Assembly (NCBI GenBank): GCA_022763485.1
Contig: JALEGX010000062.1
Span: 1-59,663, forward strand
DNA: 59,663 nt
Direction of reading: 5' to 3'
DNA from: Paracoccaceae bacterium
Lineage (GTDB): Bacteria; Pseudomonadota; Alphaproteobacteria; Rhodobacterales; Rhodobacteraceae
Shown: one piece after another, positions 1-8,367 of the stretch
Position numbering within the stretch: position 1 is the first letter of the stretch
Layout: each line of letters begins with the position of its first letter
Translations under genes and position numbers: made by a program
The notes under the pieces: generated by a model
The model's database searches: none
What the model was told of the DNA's origin: nothing
What the model saw: only the letters and a program-made list of their open reading frames with translations

Positions 1-942
1 ACCATCGTGCCGGAAGAGGTCGTCAAGCAATATGGTGCCGATATCCTGCGCCTGTGGGTGGCCCAGACCGATTACACCGCCGACCAGCGCATCGGGCCCG
101 AGATCCTGAAAGGCGTGGCCGACAGCTATCGCCGTTTGCGCAATACCATGCGCTTCATGCTGGGGTCCTTGGGGGATTTCCGCGAAGATCAGCGCGTGGA
201 TGTGGCGGATATGCCCGAGCTGGAGCAATGGGTGCTGCACCGACTGGCCGAACTGGATCACGTTGTGCGCACCGGCTACCGGTCGTTCGACTTCCAGGGC
301 GTGTTCTCGGCGGTGTTCAACTTTGCCACCGTGGATCTGTCGGCCTTCTATTTCGATATCCGCAAGGACGCTCTGTATTGCGATGGCGACACGCTGAATG
401 CCCGCGCGGCGCGCACCGTGCTGGACATCCTGTTCCACCGGCTGACCACCTGGCTGGCGCCGATCCTGGTCTTCACCATGGAAGAGGTCTGGCTGGAGCG
501 CTATCCGGGCGATGACAGCTCGATCCACCTGGTCGATATCCCTGAGACGCCGGGCGATTGGCTGAACGAGCCGCTGGCCGCCAAATGGGCCAAGGTGCGC
601 CAGGGCCGCCGCGTGGTGACCGCCGCGCTGGAGGTTCAGCGCCGCGACAAGGTGATCGGTGCCTCTCTGGAGGCCGCGCCGGTGGTGCATGTGCGGGAAG
701 CCGAAGTTCTGGAGGCGCTGCAATCGGTGAACTTCGCCGATATCTGCATCACCTCCGACATCGTGCTGAGCGGTGATCCTGCCCCCGCCGAAGCCTTCCG
801 GATGCCGGAAGTGGATGGCGTCTCGGTGGTGTTCGAAAAGGCCGATGGCGAGAAATGTCAGCGCTGCTGGAAGATCCTGCCCGATGTTGGCCAGCACGCC
901 CACGCCGGCACCTGCAAACGCTGCAACGACGCGCTGGGCTGA
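1..942 (+). CDS. ileS: Isoleucyl-tRNA synthetase, C-terminal part (5' end outside window)
   Basis: The frame is open from base 1, so only the last 313 residues of a protein normally about 930-1000 residues long are present. The enzyme charges tRNA-Ile in the cytoplasm. The visible part begins at the end of the catalytic core (GADILRLW, then DYTADQRIG), continues through the helical anticodon-binding domain, and ends with two Cys pairs, CQRC and CKRC (about residues 286-308), which form the C-terminal zinc-binding module of bacterial IleS. The stop codon is followed within five bases by a dense hairpin array. Recognition is confident from the order of these segments. Confidence 0.96.
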   Translation, partial: TIVPEEVVKQYGADILRLWVAQTDYTADQRIGPEILKGVADSYRRLRNTMRFMLGSLGDFREDQRVDVADMPELEQWVLHRLAELDHVVRTGYRSFDFQGVFSAVFNFATVDLSAFYFDIRKDALYCDGDTLNARAARTVLDILFHRLTTWLAPILVFTMEEVWLERYPGDDSSIHLVDIPETPGDWLNEPLAAKWAKVRQGRRVVTAALEVQRRDKVIGASLEAAPVVHVREAEVLEALQSVNFADICITSDIVLSGDPAPAEAFRMPEVDGVSVVFEKADGEKCQRCWKILPDVGQHAHAGTCKRCNDALG

Positions 943-946
943 GACC

Positions 947-1075
947 CGAATTCCTGCGAGGAATTCGGCCCGGTTTCCGGCGCGGAAACCGGGGTCCCGC
1001 CTGGCGGGACCGGAAATCCGTGTCGGATTTCGGGCCGGAATTCATGATGAATTCCGGCTTGCGCCCTTTGGGCGC
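947..1075. repeat. Array of six contiguous, different hairpins
   Basis: Six inverted repeats follow each other with gaps of 0-2 bases: 947-967 (8-bp stem, loop TGCGA), 970-992 (9-bp stem), 993-1011 (8-bp stem, loop CTG), 1013-1031 (8-bp stem, loop TGT), 1034-1058 (at least 10-bp stem, loop ATGAT) and 1061-1075 (6-bp stem GCGCCC, loop TTT). All stems are perfect and each has a different sequence, although the first and fifth both contain GGAATTC. There is no T-tract, so this is not one simple terminator. It fills the ileS-ogt gap almost completely. The repeat family cannot be named from the sequence. Confidence 0.85.
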
Positions 1076-1093
1076 GCGGGGCAGGGTGATGTC

Positions 1094-1546
1094 ATGCCCG
1101 TTGCCTCCCTTGATACCCCCATCGGCCCGCTGAGCGTCGAAGAACGCGATGGCGCCATCGTGCGCGTTGGCTGGCGGTATGAAGGCACTGATCGCTCCGA
1201 CCTGCTGGACCGGGCCATGGATCAGCTGCGCGAATATTTTCAAGAGGGCCGCGAAGTGTTCGAACTGCCGTTGCAGGTCGATGGCTCCGACTTCCAGCGC
1301 GCCGTATGTGATGCCATGCTGGCCATCCCGTTCGGAGAGACACGCACCTATGGCGATATCGCGCGGGACCTGTCTGCGCCGCCACAGCCGGTTGGCAACG
1401 CGTGCGGTGGTAACCCGATCCCGGTGATCATCCCCTGTCACCGGGTCCTGTCCGCCACGGGACTGGGCGGGTTTTCGGGCATGGGAGGCGTGGAAACCAA
1501 GGTGTCGCTGCTGCGCCACGAAGGGGCGGCGGGCCTGTTGATCTAG
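1094..1546 (+). CDS. ogt: Methylated-DNA--[protein]-cysteine S-methyltransferase
   Basis: The 150-residue protein is a suicide repair enzyme that moves the alkyl group of O6-alkylguanine to its own cysteine. The active-site motif PCHR is present with Cys115 (IIPCHRVLS), preceded by the DNA-binding helix region FGETRTYGDIA (about 80-90) and by the usual GNACGGNPIP segment. The N-terminal domain is short, as in compact bacterial Ogt proteins. The ATG at 1094 has the purine-rich GGGCAGGG just upstream. The same frame stays open further upstream, through the hairpin array, but that extension has no similarity to the family. The gene follows ileS in the same direction. Confidence 0.92.
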   Translation: MPVASLDTPIGPLSVEERDGAIVRVGWRYEGTDRSDLLDRAMDQLREYFQEGREVFELPLQVDGSDFQRAVCDAMLAIPFGETRTYGDIARDLSAPPQPVGNACGGNPIPVIIPCHRVLSATGLGGFSGMGGVETKVSLLRHEGAAGLLI

Positions 1547-1655
1547 AACAGATCCCTGTCGCCAAAGCTGCGCTACCATAAGGTGAGACCCGTTGCCTGG
1601 CCGCGGTGGACCGCGTGGGGCGAGGGGCATTTCCCGGTCAAGATGGAGGACGGAG

Positions 1656-2123
1656 ATGACGGTGACAAAAGAACGCGCAGCGCTGAAACAGGCCGTATGC
1701 AGCCGCTTGATGTCTCTGGAAGCGGAAGAGCTTGCAGCGGCCATCGCGCATTACGAGGCCTTCTTGCGGGACTCGCAACTGGATGACCGCGAAGGGCACG
1801 ACAAGGATGAGCTGGCGGTGTCGCGCGAAAATCAGGACCTGGCCGCGGCGTTCGACCACCCGGTTCAGGCGCATCATGCCAAGGTCGATGTGATCGAGAA
1901 CCTGGACTTCTCGCTGACCGATGAGGTGCAGCCGGGGGCGGTGGTGTTCTTCAACAAGCGTCGCTTCGTGGTGGCCGTGTCGACCACCCGCTTCAAAGTC
2001 GAGGGTGAGACGTATATGGGCATTTCGACCCAGAGCCCGATCTACAAGGCCATGGCCGGTTTGCAGGCCGGCGACGTCTTTACCCACAACGGGCAGGACT
2101 TCGAAATCGAAGATGTTCTGTGA
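1656..2123 (+). CDS. GreA/GreB C-terminal-like protein
   Basis: A 155-residue protein begins at an ATG with a strong ribosome site (GGAGGA at 1645-1650). The N-terminal third is helical and charged, with alternating Leu and Glu. The C-terminal half (from about residue 80) resembles the FKBP-like domain of transcript-cleavage factors GreA/GreB: a PGAVVFF strand, then STQSPIYKAMAGLQAGD, which matches the family's SPLGKALLGK-x-GD region. A role in transcription elongation or rescue of RNA polymerase is therefore possible, but the coiled-coil of a true GreA is not evident, so no gene name is given. Its stop overlaps the next gene's GTG start (GTGA), suggesting translational coupling. Confidence 0.6.
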   Translation: MTVTKERAALKQAVCSRLMSLEAEELAAAIAHYEAFLRDSQLDDREGHDKDELAVSRENQDLAAAFDHPVQAHHAKVDVIENLDFSLTDEVQPGAVVFFNKRRFVVAVSTTRFKVEGETYMGISTQSPIYKAMAGLQAGDVFTHNGQDFEIEDVL

Positions 2124-2737
2124 CTTCGCGCCATCCGGTTCTGGCCGGATACGCGGCTGATGCCACGCGCTTGGTTGAACCGTTTGAGGCGATCCCGTCA
2201 GCCAGGCTGTTTGCACCTGTAAAAGCGTTTCTCCCGTCCCCGCCGGGGCGGGTTCTGGATATTGGTGCGGGAACCGGCCGTGACGCGGCCTGGTTTGCCT
2301 CGCTCGGTTTCGATGTGGTGGCTGTTGAACCCGTCACAGCGCTGCGGGAGGCGGGACAGCGCCTGCACGAGCGGCAAGAGATCACATGGTGCGACGCGCT
2401 CTTGCCGGGGTTGGAGGGGCTTTCCCCGGCGATGCAGGCGTTCCAGCTGATCGTTCTGAACGGGGTGTTGCATCACCTTGCGCCGGCGGACCAGCGGAGG
2501 GCCCTCAGAACACTTTCCCGGTGGCTGGCGCCGGGCGGGCGGGTGGTCTTGTCACTGCGCCACGGGCCCACGGCGCCGTCCCGTCCCGGGTATCCTGTCG
2601 CGACCCAGGTGCTGGTTGCGGAGGTGCAGCAGGCGGGTCATCGCCTCTGTCATCTGGTGACGGGACTTCCGTCCCACCAACTGGGCAACAGGCGCAACGG
2701 GGTTACGTGGGATTGGCTGGTCTACGCTCGGGAATGA
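2120..2737 (+). CDS. SAM-dependent methyltransferase (class I)
   Basis: The 205-residue protein has the Rossmann-fold SAM-binding motif VLDIGAGTGRDAAWFA (about residues 45-60), the acidic strand end VVAVEP, and motif IV-like LIVLNGVLHHL followed by LAPGGRVVLSLR. This is the pattern of small-molecule or tetrahydrofolate-independent class I methyltransferases; the substrate cannot be read from the sequence. It starts at a GTG that overlaps the TGA of the Gre-like gene, so the two are probably translated together. Its last 35 bases overlap the 3' end of the convergent phosphatidylcholine synthase gene. Confidence 0.82.
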   Translation: MTSRHPVLAGYAADATRLVEPFEAIPSARLFAPVKAFLPSPPGRVLDIGAGTGRDAAWFASLGFDVVAVEPVTALREAGQRLHERQEITWCDALLPGLEGLSPAMQAFQLIVLNGVLHHLAPADQRRALRTLSRWLAPGGRVVLSLRHGPTAPSRPGYPVATQVLVAEVQQAGHRLCHLVTGLPSHQLGNRRNGVTWDWLVYARE

Positions 2738-3410
2738 TCTGCTGGGCGATTCCGGCAAACAGCAGGTAGACACTGGTCACCACCAGCCCCCAATGGGCCC
2801 AGCTTTGCGGGTGGAAATCGACCCAGGCGGCCCAACCGGCAAAGAAGGTCCAGGCCACGGCGATGGGCAACGACACATTGCGCCAGCGCTCCGTGCGGAC
2901 GGGATGGATGAACTTCAACGGCAGGAACATCGCCACGGCCAGCACGGTCACCAGGATCAGGCTGATCCAGAAATTCGGCTCCAGCGCGAAGATCACGATC
3001 ACCAGCATGTTCCAGCAGCCGGGGAAGCCTGAAAAGGAGTTGTCCTTTGTTTTCATACGTGTATCAGCAAAGTACATCGCGCTGGCAAAGGTGATCACGA
3101 TGATGGCGAACCAGCCGGTCCAGCCGTCCATCAGTCCGGATTTGAACAGGGCAAAGGCCGGGATGAAGACATAGGTCAGGTAATCGATGATCAGATCCAG
3201 CAGCACACCATCAAACTCCGGCGCATATTGCTTGACCTGATACTTGCGGGCCATCGGCCCGTCGAAGCCATCCACGATAAAGGCCACGACCAGCCACAGG
3301 AACATCAAGCTCCACTTTTCGTCGACCGCTGCCAGCATTGCCAGCATGGCGAAAACTGCCCCGGTTGCGGTAAAGAGATGAACGGAAAGCGCGCGAATTT
3401 GTGGTGTCAT
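2703..3410 (-). CDS. pcs: Phosphatidylcholine synthase (CDP-diacylglycerol--choline O-phosphatidyltransferase)
   Basis: The inner-membrane enzyme condenses choline with CDP-diacylglycerol to give phosphatidylcholine in one step. The 235-residue protein has about eight hydrophobic segments and the signature DG-x2-AR-x12-G-x3-D-x3-D with D50 G51, A54 R55, G68, D72 and D76. The 12-residue spacer is the Pcs variant; other CDP-alcohol transferases have about 8. The ATG at 3410 is preferred over a TTG six codons upstream because the protein then begins directly with MTPQIRALSVHL. The 3' end overlaps the convergent methyltransferase gene. Confidence 0.88.
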   Translation of the reverse strand: MTPQIRALSVHLFTATGAVFAMLAMLAAVDEKWSLMFLWLVVAFIVDGFDGPMARKYQVKQYAPEFDGVLLDLIIDYLTYVFIPAFALFKSGLMDGWTGWFAIIVITFASAMYFADTRMKTKDNSFSGFPGCWNMLVIVIFALEPNFWISLILVTVLAVAMFLPLKFIHPVRTERWRNVSLPIAVAWTFFAGWAAWVDFHPQSWAHWGLVVTSVYLLFAGIAQQIIPERRPANPT

Positions 3411-3505
3411 GCCCCTGTCATGACCCAATTCGGAGCGGAGCGCAAACGGATTGCACGCGCGGGCGCAAAGCAGACGGATTTGAGCCTACCTGAGCGGGTA
3501 CACGC

Positions 3506-4426
3506 TCAGGCCTTTGGATGGGTCCGGTTGTAGACTTCCATCAAATGCGCCGTATCAACCGCGGTATAGGCCTGGGTTGTGGACAGCGACGCATGTCCCA
3601 GAAGCTCCTGAATCGCCCTCAGGTCTCCACCCGCCTTCAACAAGTGGGTTGCGAAGCTGTGGCGCAATGCATGTGGTGTGGCGGAGGCGGGCAGCCCCAG
3701 CTGTGCCCGGGTGCGGGCCATGACACCCTGGATCTGACGCGGGTTCAGCGGCCCGCTACGCACTCCGCGAAACAGGGGGCCATCCTGTTCAACCGGCCAT
3801 GGACTGAGATCCAGATAGTGGGAAACGGCATGCCGGGCGGCGGGAATGACGGGGACGATCCGCTCTTTCTTGCCCTTGCCCAGAATGTTCAGCGACGACC
3901 CCAGAGGAACCACATCGCCTTTCAGCCCCAGAGCTTCGGAAATGCGCAGCCCGCAGCCATAGAGCAGGGTTATAACCGCGACGTCACGTGCGGCGACCCA
4001 GGGCTCGGAGGCTTGCAGCTCAACCGTTTCCAGCACCGCCTTTGCTGCATCTTCGGCCAGCGGGCGTGGCAGCTTGGCCTGAAACTTGGGTGAGCGCACT
4101 GACAGAACGGCGGTGGGCTCAAAGCCTTCGCGTTCGGCCAGCCAGCGATAGAATGTCTTGACGGCCGAAAGCTTGCGGGCCAGCGAGCGGGACCCGATCC
4201 CGCCGTTGCGGCAATGCGCTAGCCACGCGCGCATGTCAGCCACGCTGATCCGTTGCAGTGCCGACAGCCCCTGGGGCGCGGCGTGATGCTCGGTCATGAA
4301 GCTCAGAAAGCCGGTTACATCGGTGCGATAGGCCGAAATCGTGTGATCGGAGGCATCGCGCAGGGCCTTCTGACCCTGCAACCAGTCCTGCAGCGCGTCC
4401 CTGCAGGCTGGCGAAATCTGGATCAT
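3506..4426 (-). CDS. xerC: Site-specific tyrosine recombinase XerC
   Basis: XerC works with XerD at dif to resolve chromosome dimers. The 306-residue protein has the SAM-like core-binding domain at 10-100 and the catalytic domain after it, with R161 (GCGLRISEAL), K184/K186 in the KGKKER hairpin, H252 and R255 (HALRHSFATHLL), H278 (LGHASLSTTQAYT) and the nucleophile Y287. Length and motif spacing are normal for XerC. It overlaps the upstream DUF484 gene by four bases (ATGA), the arrangement usual for this pair, which supports XerC over phage integrase or XerD. Confidence 0.93.
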   Translation of the reverse strand: MIQISPACRDALQDWLQGQKALRDASDHTISAYRTDVTGFLSFMTEHHAAPQGLSALQRISVADMRAWLAHCRNGGIGSRSLARKLSAVKTFYRWLAEREGFEPTAVLSVRSPKFQAKLPRPLAEDAAKAVLETVELQASEPWVAARDVAVITLLYGCGLRISEALGLKGDVVPLGSSLNILGKGKKERIVPVIPAARHAVSHYLDLSPWPVEQDGPLFRGVRSGPLNPRQIQGVMARTRAQLGLPASATPHALRHSFATHLLKAGGDLRAIQELLGHASLSTTQAYTAVDTAHLMEVYNRTHPKA

Positions 4427-5130
4427 GTCAGCCAGTGGCGCATCGACCGTTCAAACACGCCGGCAAAGAAGGTCAACAGATCGGTGCCCTGCTGAGGGGA
4501 AAACTGGTGCGGGTCCTCGGCCCCCATGACCAGCAGGCCGGGCAGACGCCCCTGGCCCAGATCCAGCCGCAGGGAGGCCTCAGAGCGGACCCAGGCGGCC
4601 TTTTCGCCATAAACACGTGCGTCACCTTTCTGCACCTGGCGCAGGGTGACGGTGCGGCGCGGGCCGCCATGTGTTGATTGCAGATAATCGTCTACAAATC
4701 CCGGAGGGGAAACACGCAGGACACCGTCCAGACGGCGGATCGATTCCGGGTTGTCATCCTGTGCGGTTTCCAGAACCAGCGCCATGGCGTCAACGCGCAG
4801 GATGTCGGCGACTTCGCCGCCCAGATCATGCAGGAAGGTTTCGAACTCCATCGGGTCCAGCATGCGCAGGATGGCGCGGTGGACCTGATTGGTGCCGGCA
4901 AGGTTTTCGTAGGCTGCGGCGATCACCGACTTATGAGTGTCTTCCAGACGGTCCAGGCGGGCCTCTAGCCGTTCCATCGCGATGCCGCGCAGGTCGATGA
5001 TATTGCCGCCCATCGCCTTTTCGTTGGCGGCGATCAGCGCATGCATGATGCCCGTGTCATCCAGCACGGCATCGGGCTTGGCGATGATGGCATCGCGCAA
5101 ATGGTCTTCCAGTTTCGGGCTGCTGCTCAT
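4423..5130 (-). CDS. DUF484 family protein (GAF-like)
   Basis: The 235-residue protein belongs to the DUF484 family, which commonly sits just upstream of xerC. It has an N-terminal helical part (LEDHLRDAIIAKPDAVLDD, then ANEKAMGGNIIDLRGIAMERL) and a C-terminal GAF-like part ending in LLTFFAGVFERSMRHW. Its molecular role is not established. The start is placed at the ATG at 5130, with GAGGCG ahead of it. An extension to 5187 is possible but lacks a ribosome site. The stop overlaps the start of xerC, so the two are likely one transcript. Confidence 0.82.
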   Translation of the reverse strand: MSSSPKLEDHLRDAIIAKPDAVLDDTGIMHALIAANEKAMGGNIIDLRGIAMERLEARLDRLEDTHKSVIAAAYENLAGTNQVHRAILRMLDPMEFETFLHDLGGEVADILRVDAMALVLETAQDDNPESIRRLDGVLRVSPPGFVDDYLQSTHGGPRRTVTLRQVQKGDARVYGEKAAWVRSEASLRLDLGQGRLPGLLVMGAEDPHQFSPQQGTDLLTFFAGVFERSMRHWLT

Positions 5131-5202
5131 GTTCGCCTCGTGTGTTCTTGTCGCGGTTATAGCATGAGAATTGTTCTTTGCCGCCAAAAAATCGGGGGGC
5201 GG

Positions 5203-5241
5203 AAAAGAAAGTGAAACCGCGCATTTTCTTCAAATGCGCGG
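5203..5241 (-). terminator. Intrinsic terminator of talC
   Basis: A perfect 10-bp stem (5217-5226 with 5232-5241, core CCGCGCATTT) with a 5-base loop is followed, on the minus strand, by a T-rich run (complement of 5203-5216). It lies about 75 bases past the talC stop codon and before the divergent-side promoter of DUF484-xerC. Confidence 0.85.
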
Positions 5242-5315
5242 CGACTTTGCTTCGGGGTGGTCTGTGGCGCAGCAGGTGCAGGCGGGCTGCACCGTGCCGT
5301 TGGCTGGCGACCGGA

Positions 5316-5969
5316 TCAGAGGATCTTGATGTCCGCGGCCTTGATGTCGGCCAGGAAAGCCGCCAGGCCCTTGTCGGTCAGCGGGTGGTTGACCATGGAC
5401 TTGATCACGGCCGGCGGGGCGGTGATCACGTCCGCGCCGATGCGGGCGCTGTCGGCGATGTGGTTCACCGAACGGATGGATGCGGCCAGGATCTGGGTCT
5501 CAAACCCGAAGTTGTCATAAACGGTGCGGATGTCCTCGATCAGCTCCATCCCGTCCAGGTTGATGTCGTCCAGACGCCCGATGAAGGGCGAAATGAAGGT
5601 CGCGCCCGCCTTGGCGGCCAGGATCGCCTGGTTGACCGAGAAGCACAGGGTGACGTTGACCATGTGGCCCTCATCGCTCAGCACCTTGCAGGCCTTCAGA
5701 CCGTCCCAGGTCAGCGGCACTTTGACGGCGATGTTCTCGGCAATCTCGACCAGCTTGCGGCCTTCGGCGATCATGGTCTCTGCATCGGTGGCGGTCACTT
5801 CGGCGGAAACCGGACCCGAAACCAGATCGCAGATCTCCTTGGTGACTTCGATGATGTCGCGGCCGGATTTTTTGATCAGCGACGGGTTGGTGGTTACGCC
5901 GTCCACCATGCCCAGATCGTTCAGCTCGGCGATGGCGTCGATCTCGGCGGTGTCTACGAAGAATTTCAT
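5316..5969 (-). CDS. talC: Fructose-6-phosphate aldolase / TalC-type transaldolase
   Basis: The 217-residue protein is a short transaldolase-family TIM barrel. Key segments are [12 protein letters not shown] (25-36), the Schiff-base lysine K83 in [36 protein letters not shown] in the middle, and PPAVIKSM near the end. Short family members act either as transaldolase in the pentose phosphate pathway or as fructose-6-phosphate aldolase, and the two cannot be told apart with certainty here. The ATG has AGAGGA seven bases upstream. It is a single-gene unit, followed by its own terminator and divergent from priA. Confidence 0.9.
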   Translation of the reverse strand: MKFFVDTAEIDAIAELNDLGMVDGVTTNPSLIKKSGRDIIEVTKEICDLVSGPVSAEVTATDAETMIAEGRKLVEIAENIAVKVPLTWDGLKACKVLSDEGHMVNVTLCFSVNQAILAAKAGATFISPFIGRLDDINLDGMELIEDIRTVYDNFGFETQILAASIRSVNHIADSARIGADVITAPPAVIKSMVNHPLTDKGLAAFLADIKAADIKIL

Positions 5970-6050
5970 GTGGCAGTCCTCTGAATGGGTTGGCCTTGGC
6001 TGCGCCAGCCTTTACCTCATGTATAAGAACGGGACAACAAGGCGGGCGTA

Positions 6051-8246
6051 GTGAGCGGGCAGGAGTTTTTCGACCACGGCGAACGGGTTGCGGTGCTGAC
6101 CACGCAACCCCTTGACCGGCTTCTGGATTATCGGGCGCCAGAGGGGGGCTGTTTTCTGGGGGCATTCGTTGAGGTGCCGCTTGGTCCGCGCAAGGTGATC
6201 GGCGTTGTCTGGGGGCCGGGCACCGGGGACTTCGATTCGGCCAAGCTGCGCAAGGTGATCCGGGTGCTGGAGGTTGCCCCCATGCGCGGGGAGATGCGCC
6301 AGTTCCTGGGCCGCGTGGCCGACTACACCCTGACGCCGATGCCCGCGATGCTGCGATTGGCGACGCGCGCGCCGGGGCTGAGCGATCCGCCCTCCATGCG
6401 CAAAATCCTGCGCCGGGGCAGCGGCGAACCGGACCGCATGACCGATGCCCGCCGGCGCGTGCTGGAGGCGATGGAGGAATATGGCGGGCTGGCCTTCACC
6501 ACGGCCGAGCTGGCCGAGGCTGCGGGCGTTACCTCGTCCGTGGTCAAGGGGCTGGTCAAATCGGGGGCCTTGCGCGAAGAGGATACACCGCGGGACCAGC
6601 CTTTTCCGAAGCTGGACCCAGAGCTGCCGGGCAAGGTGCTGACAGAGGAACAGGCCGACGTGGCGGGCAAGCTGGGCGCGGGCGTGGCCTCCGGCCAATA
6701 TGGCACCACGCTGTTGAAGGGGGTGACGGGCTCGGGCAAGACCGAGGTCTACCTGGAAGCGGTTGCCGCCTGTCTGCGCAAGGGGCGCCAGGCGCTGGTG
6801 CTGTTGCCGGAAATTGCGCTGACGGCCGAATTCCTGACGCGGGTGGAACGCCGGTTTGGCGCGCGACCCGCAGAATGGCACTCGGGCGTCACCATGACCG
6901 AGCGGCGACGGGTCTGGAAAATGACCGGGCAGGGGGCAGCGCAACTGGTGGTTGGTGCACGCTCTTCGCTGTTTCTGCCGTTCCGCGATCTGGGCCTGAT
7001 CATCGTCGATGAAGAGCATGACACCTCCTACAAGCAGGAGGACGGTGTCCTTTACAATGCGCGCGACATGGCCGTGTTGCGCGCCGCCATGTGTTCGGCA
7101 CAGGTGATCCTGGCCTCGGCCACGCCGTCGCTGGAGAGCTGGGCCAATGCCGAAGCCGGGAAATACACCCGGCTGAATCTGGTCAGCCGATTTGGCCCCG
7201 CAGTACTGCCAGAGATGTCGGCAATCGACATGCGGGCGGAAAAGCTGGCTTCGCAAACCTGGATTTCCCCGGCCCTCAAATCCGCGATCCAGACCCGGAT
7301 GGAGCGCAAGGAGCAATCGCTGCTGTTCCTGAACCGGCGGGGATACGCGCCGGTCACGCTGTGCCGGGCCTGTGGGCAACAGGTGGCCTGCGATCACTGC
7401 GACACCCGGATGGTGGAGCATCGCTTTCTGAAACGGTTGATGTGCCACCAATGCGGCGAAACCAAACCCATGCCCGAAGCCTGCCCCTCCTGTGGGGTGG
7501 AGGGCAAGATGGCCGCCGTTGGTCCCGGAATCGAACGGCTGGCAGAAGAGGCCACCAGCCTGTTCCCGGAGGCGCGGATCGCGGTTCTGAGCTCGGATCT
7601 TTTCGGTTCTGCCCGCGCGCTGAAACAGCGGATCGAGGAGATCGCAGCCGGGGAGGCCGACATCATTCTGGGCACGCAGCTGGTGGCCAAGGGGCACAAT
7701 TTCCCGCAGCTGACCCTTGTGGGGGTGATTGACGCGGATCTGGGGTTGCAGGGATCGGACCTGCGCGCCGCCGAGCGGACCTTTCAGCTGATGCGGCAGG
7801 TCGCAGGCCGCGCAGGGCGTGCGGAAAAACCCGGGCAGGCCATGTTGCAGACCTTTCAGCCGGAGCATCCGGTGATCCGGGCCATCCTGTCGGGGGATGA
7901 GGAAAGTTTCTGGAAGGTCGAAGCCTCAGAACGGCAGGCGGCCGGGGTGCCCCCCTATGGGCGGATGGCGGGGATCATCCTGTCCGGCCCCGATGTGGCG
8001 CAGGTGTTCGACCTTGGCAATGCGCTGGCCCGCAATGACGGGGCGCTGCGTCAGATCGGAGCGCAGCTGTTTGGTCCGGCACCGGCCCCGATTGCGCGGG
8101 TGCGCGGCCGGCATCGGGTGCGGCTGCTTGTGAAGGCTCCGAAAGGGGTGGCGTTGCAGGATGCGATCTCGCGCTGGTTGGCACCGATCCGCCTGAAGGG
8201 GGATTTGCGTCTGAGCGTCGATATCGATCCCCAGAGCTTCTATTGA
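6051..8246 (+). CDS. priA: Primosomal protein N' (replication restart helicase PriA)
   Basis: PriA reloads the replisome at stalled forks using 3'-5' helicase activity. The 731-residue protein has the N-terminal 3'-binding domain (1-100), Walker A GVTGSGKT at 224-231, a DEEH Walker B box (VDEEHDTSYKQ), helicase motif SATPSLES, and the zinc-binding cysteines CRACGQQVACDHC...CHQCGE...CPSCG, ending with the helicase C-terminal motifs GTQLVAKGHNFP and RQVAGRAGRA. The start is a GTG; no strong ribosome site is seen. About 80 bases separate it from the divergent talC gene, so both promoters must share that gap. Confidence 0.95.
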   Translation: MSGQEFFDHGERVAVLTTQPLDRLLDYRAPEGGCFLGAFVEVPLGPRKVIGVVWGPGTGDFDSAKLRKVIRVLEVAPMRGEMRQFLGRVADYTLTPMPAMLRLATRAPGLSDPPSMRKILRRGSGEPDRMTDARRRVLEAMEEYGGLAFTTAELAEAAGVTSSVVKGLVKSGALREEDTPRDQPFPKLDPELPGKVLTEEQADVAGKLGAGVASGQYGTTLLKGVTGSGKTEVYLEAVAACLRKGRQALVLLPEIALTAEFLTRVERRFGARPAEWHSGVTMTERRRVWKMTGQGAAQLVVGARSSLFLPFRDLGLIIVDEEHDTSYKQEDGVLYNARDMAVLRAAMCSAQVILASATPSLESWANAEAGKYTRLNLVSRFGPAVLPEMSAIDMRAEKLASQTWISPALKSAIQTRMERKEQSLLFLNRRGYAPVTLCRACGQQVACDHCDTRMVEHRFLKRLMCHQCGETKPMPEACPSCGVEGKMAAVGPGIERLAEEATSLFPEARIAVLSSDLFGSARALKQRIEEIAAGEADIILGTQLVAKGHNFPQLTLVGVIDADLGLQGSDLRAAERTFQLMRQVAGRAGRAEKPGQAMLQTFQPEHPVIRAILSGDEESFWKVEASERQAAGVPPYGRMAGIILSGPDVAQVFDLGNALARNDGALRQIGAQLFGPAPAPIARVRGRHRVRLLVKAPKGVALQDAISRWLAPIRLKGDLRLSVDIDPQSFY

Positions 8247-8260
8247 AGCGGAAGGCGGGC

Positions 8261-8323
8261 AGGGGGCGCTGCCCCCTCGGCCTTTCAGGCCTCACCCCCG
8301 GAGTTTCCGGGCGAGATGAAAAA
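8261..8323 (+). repeat. Composite hairpin repeat, copy 1 (downstream of priA)
   Basis: Three parts in order: a G/C hairpin AGGGGGC-GCT-GCCCCCT (8261-8277), a small hairpin GGCCT-TTC-AGGCC (8279-8291), and a tail beginning CCCCCGGAGTTTCCGG (from 8295) that runs into GCGAGATGAAAAAG. The same parts in the same order occur inside xdhA and xdhB. Here it lies 14 bases after the priA stop and could also slow or end transcription. Confidence 0.8.
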
Positions 8324-8367
8324 GGGAGCTGTCGCGCGTGAGCTGCTCTGGGTTCCGGTGCTGAGGA

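Noticed and set aside
947..1075. CRISPR array
   Set aside because: The units are different hairpins, not direct repeats with spacers, and there are no cas genes.
773..1093. N-terminal extension of Ogt through the hairpin array
   Set aside because: The family has no such extension, and the ATG at 1094 has its own ribosome site.
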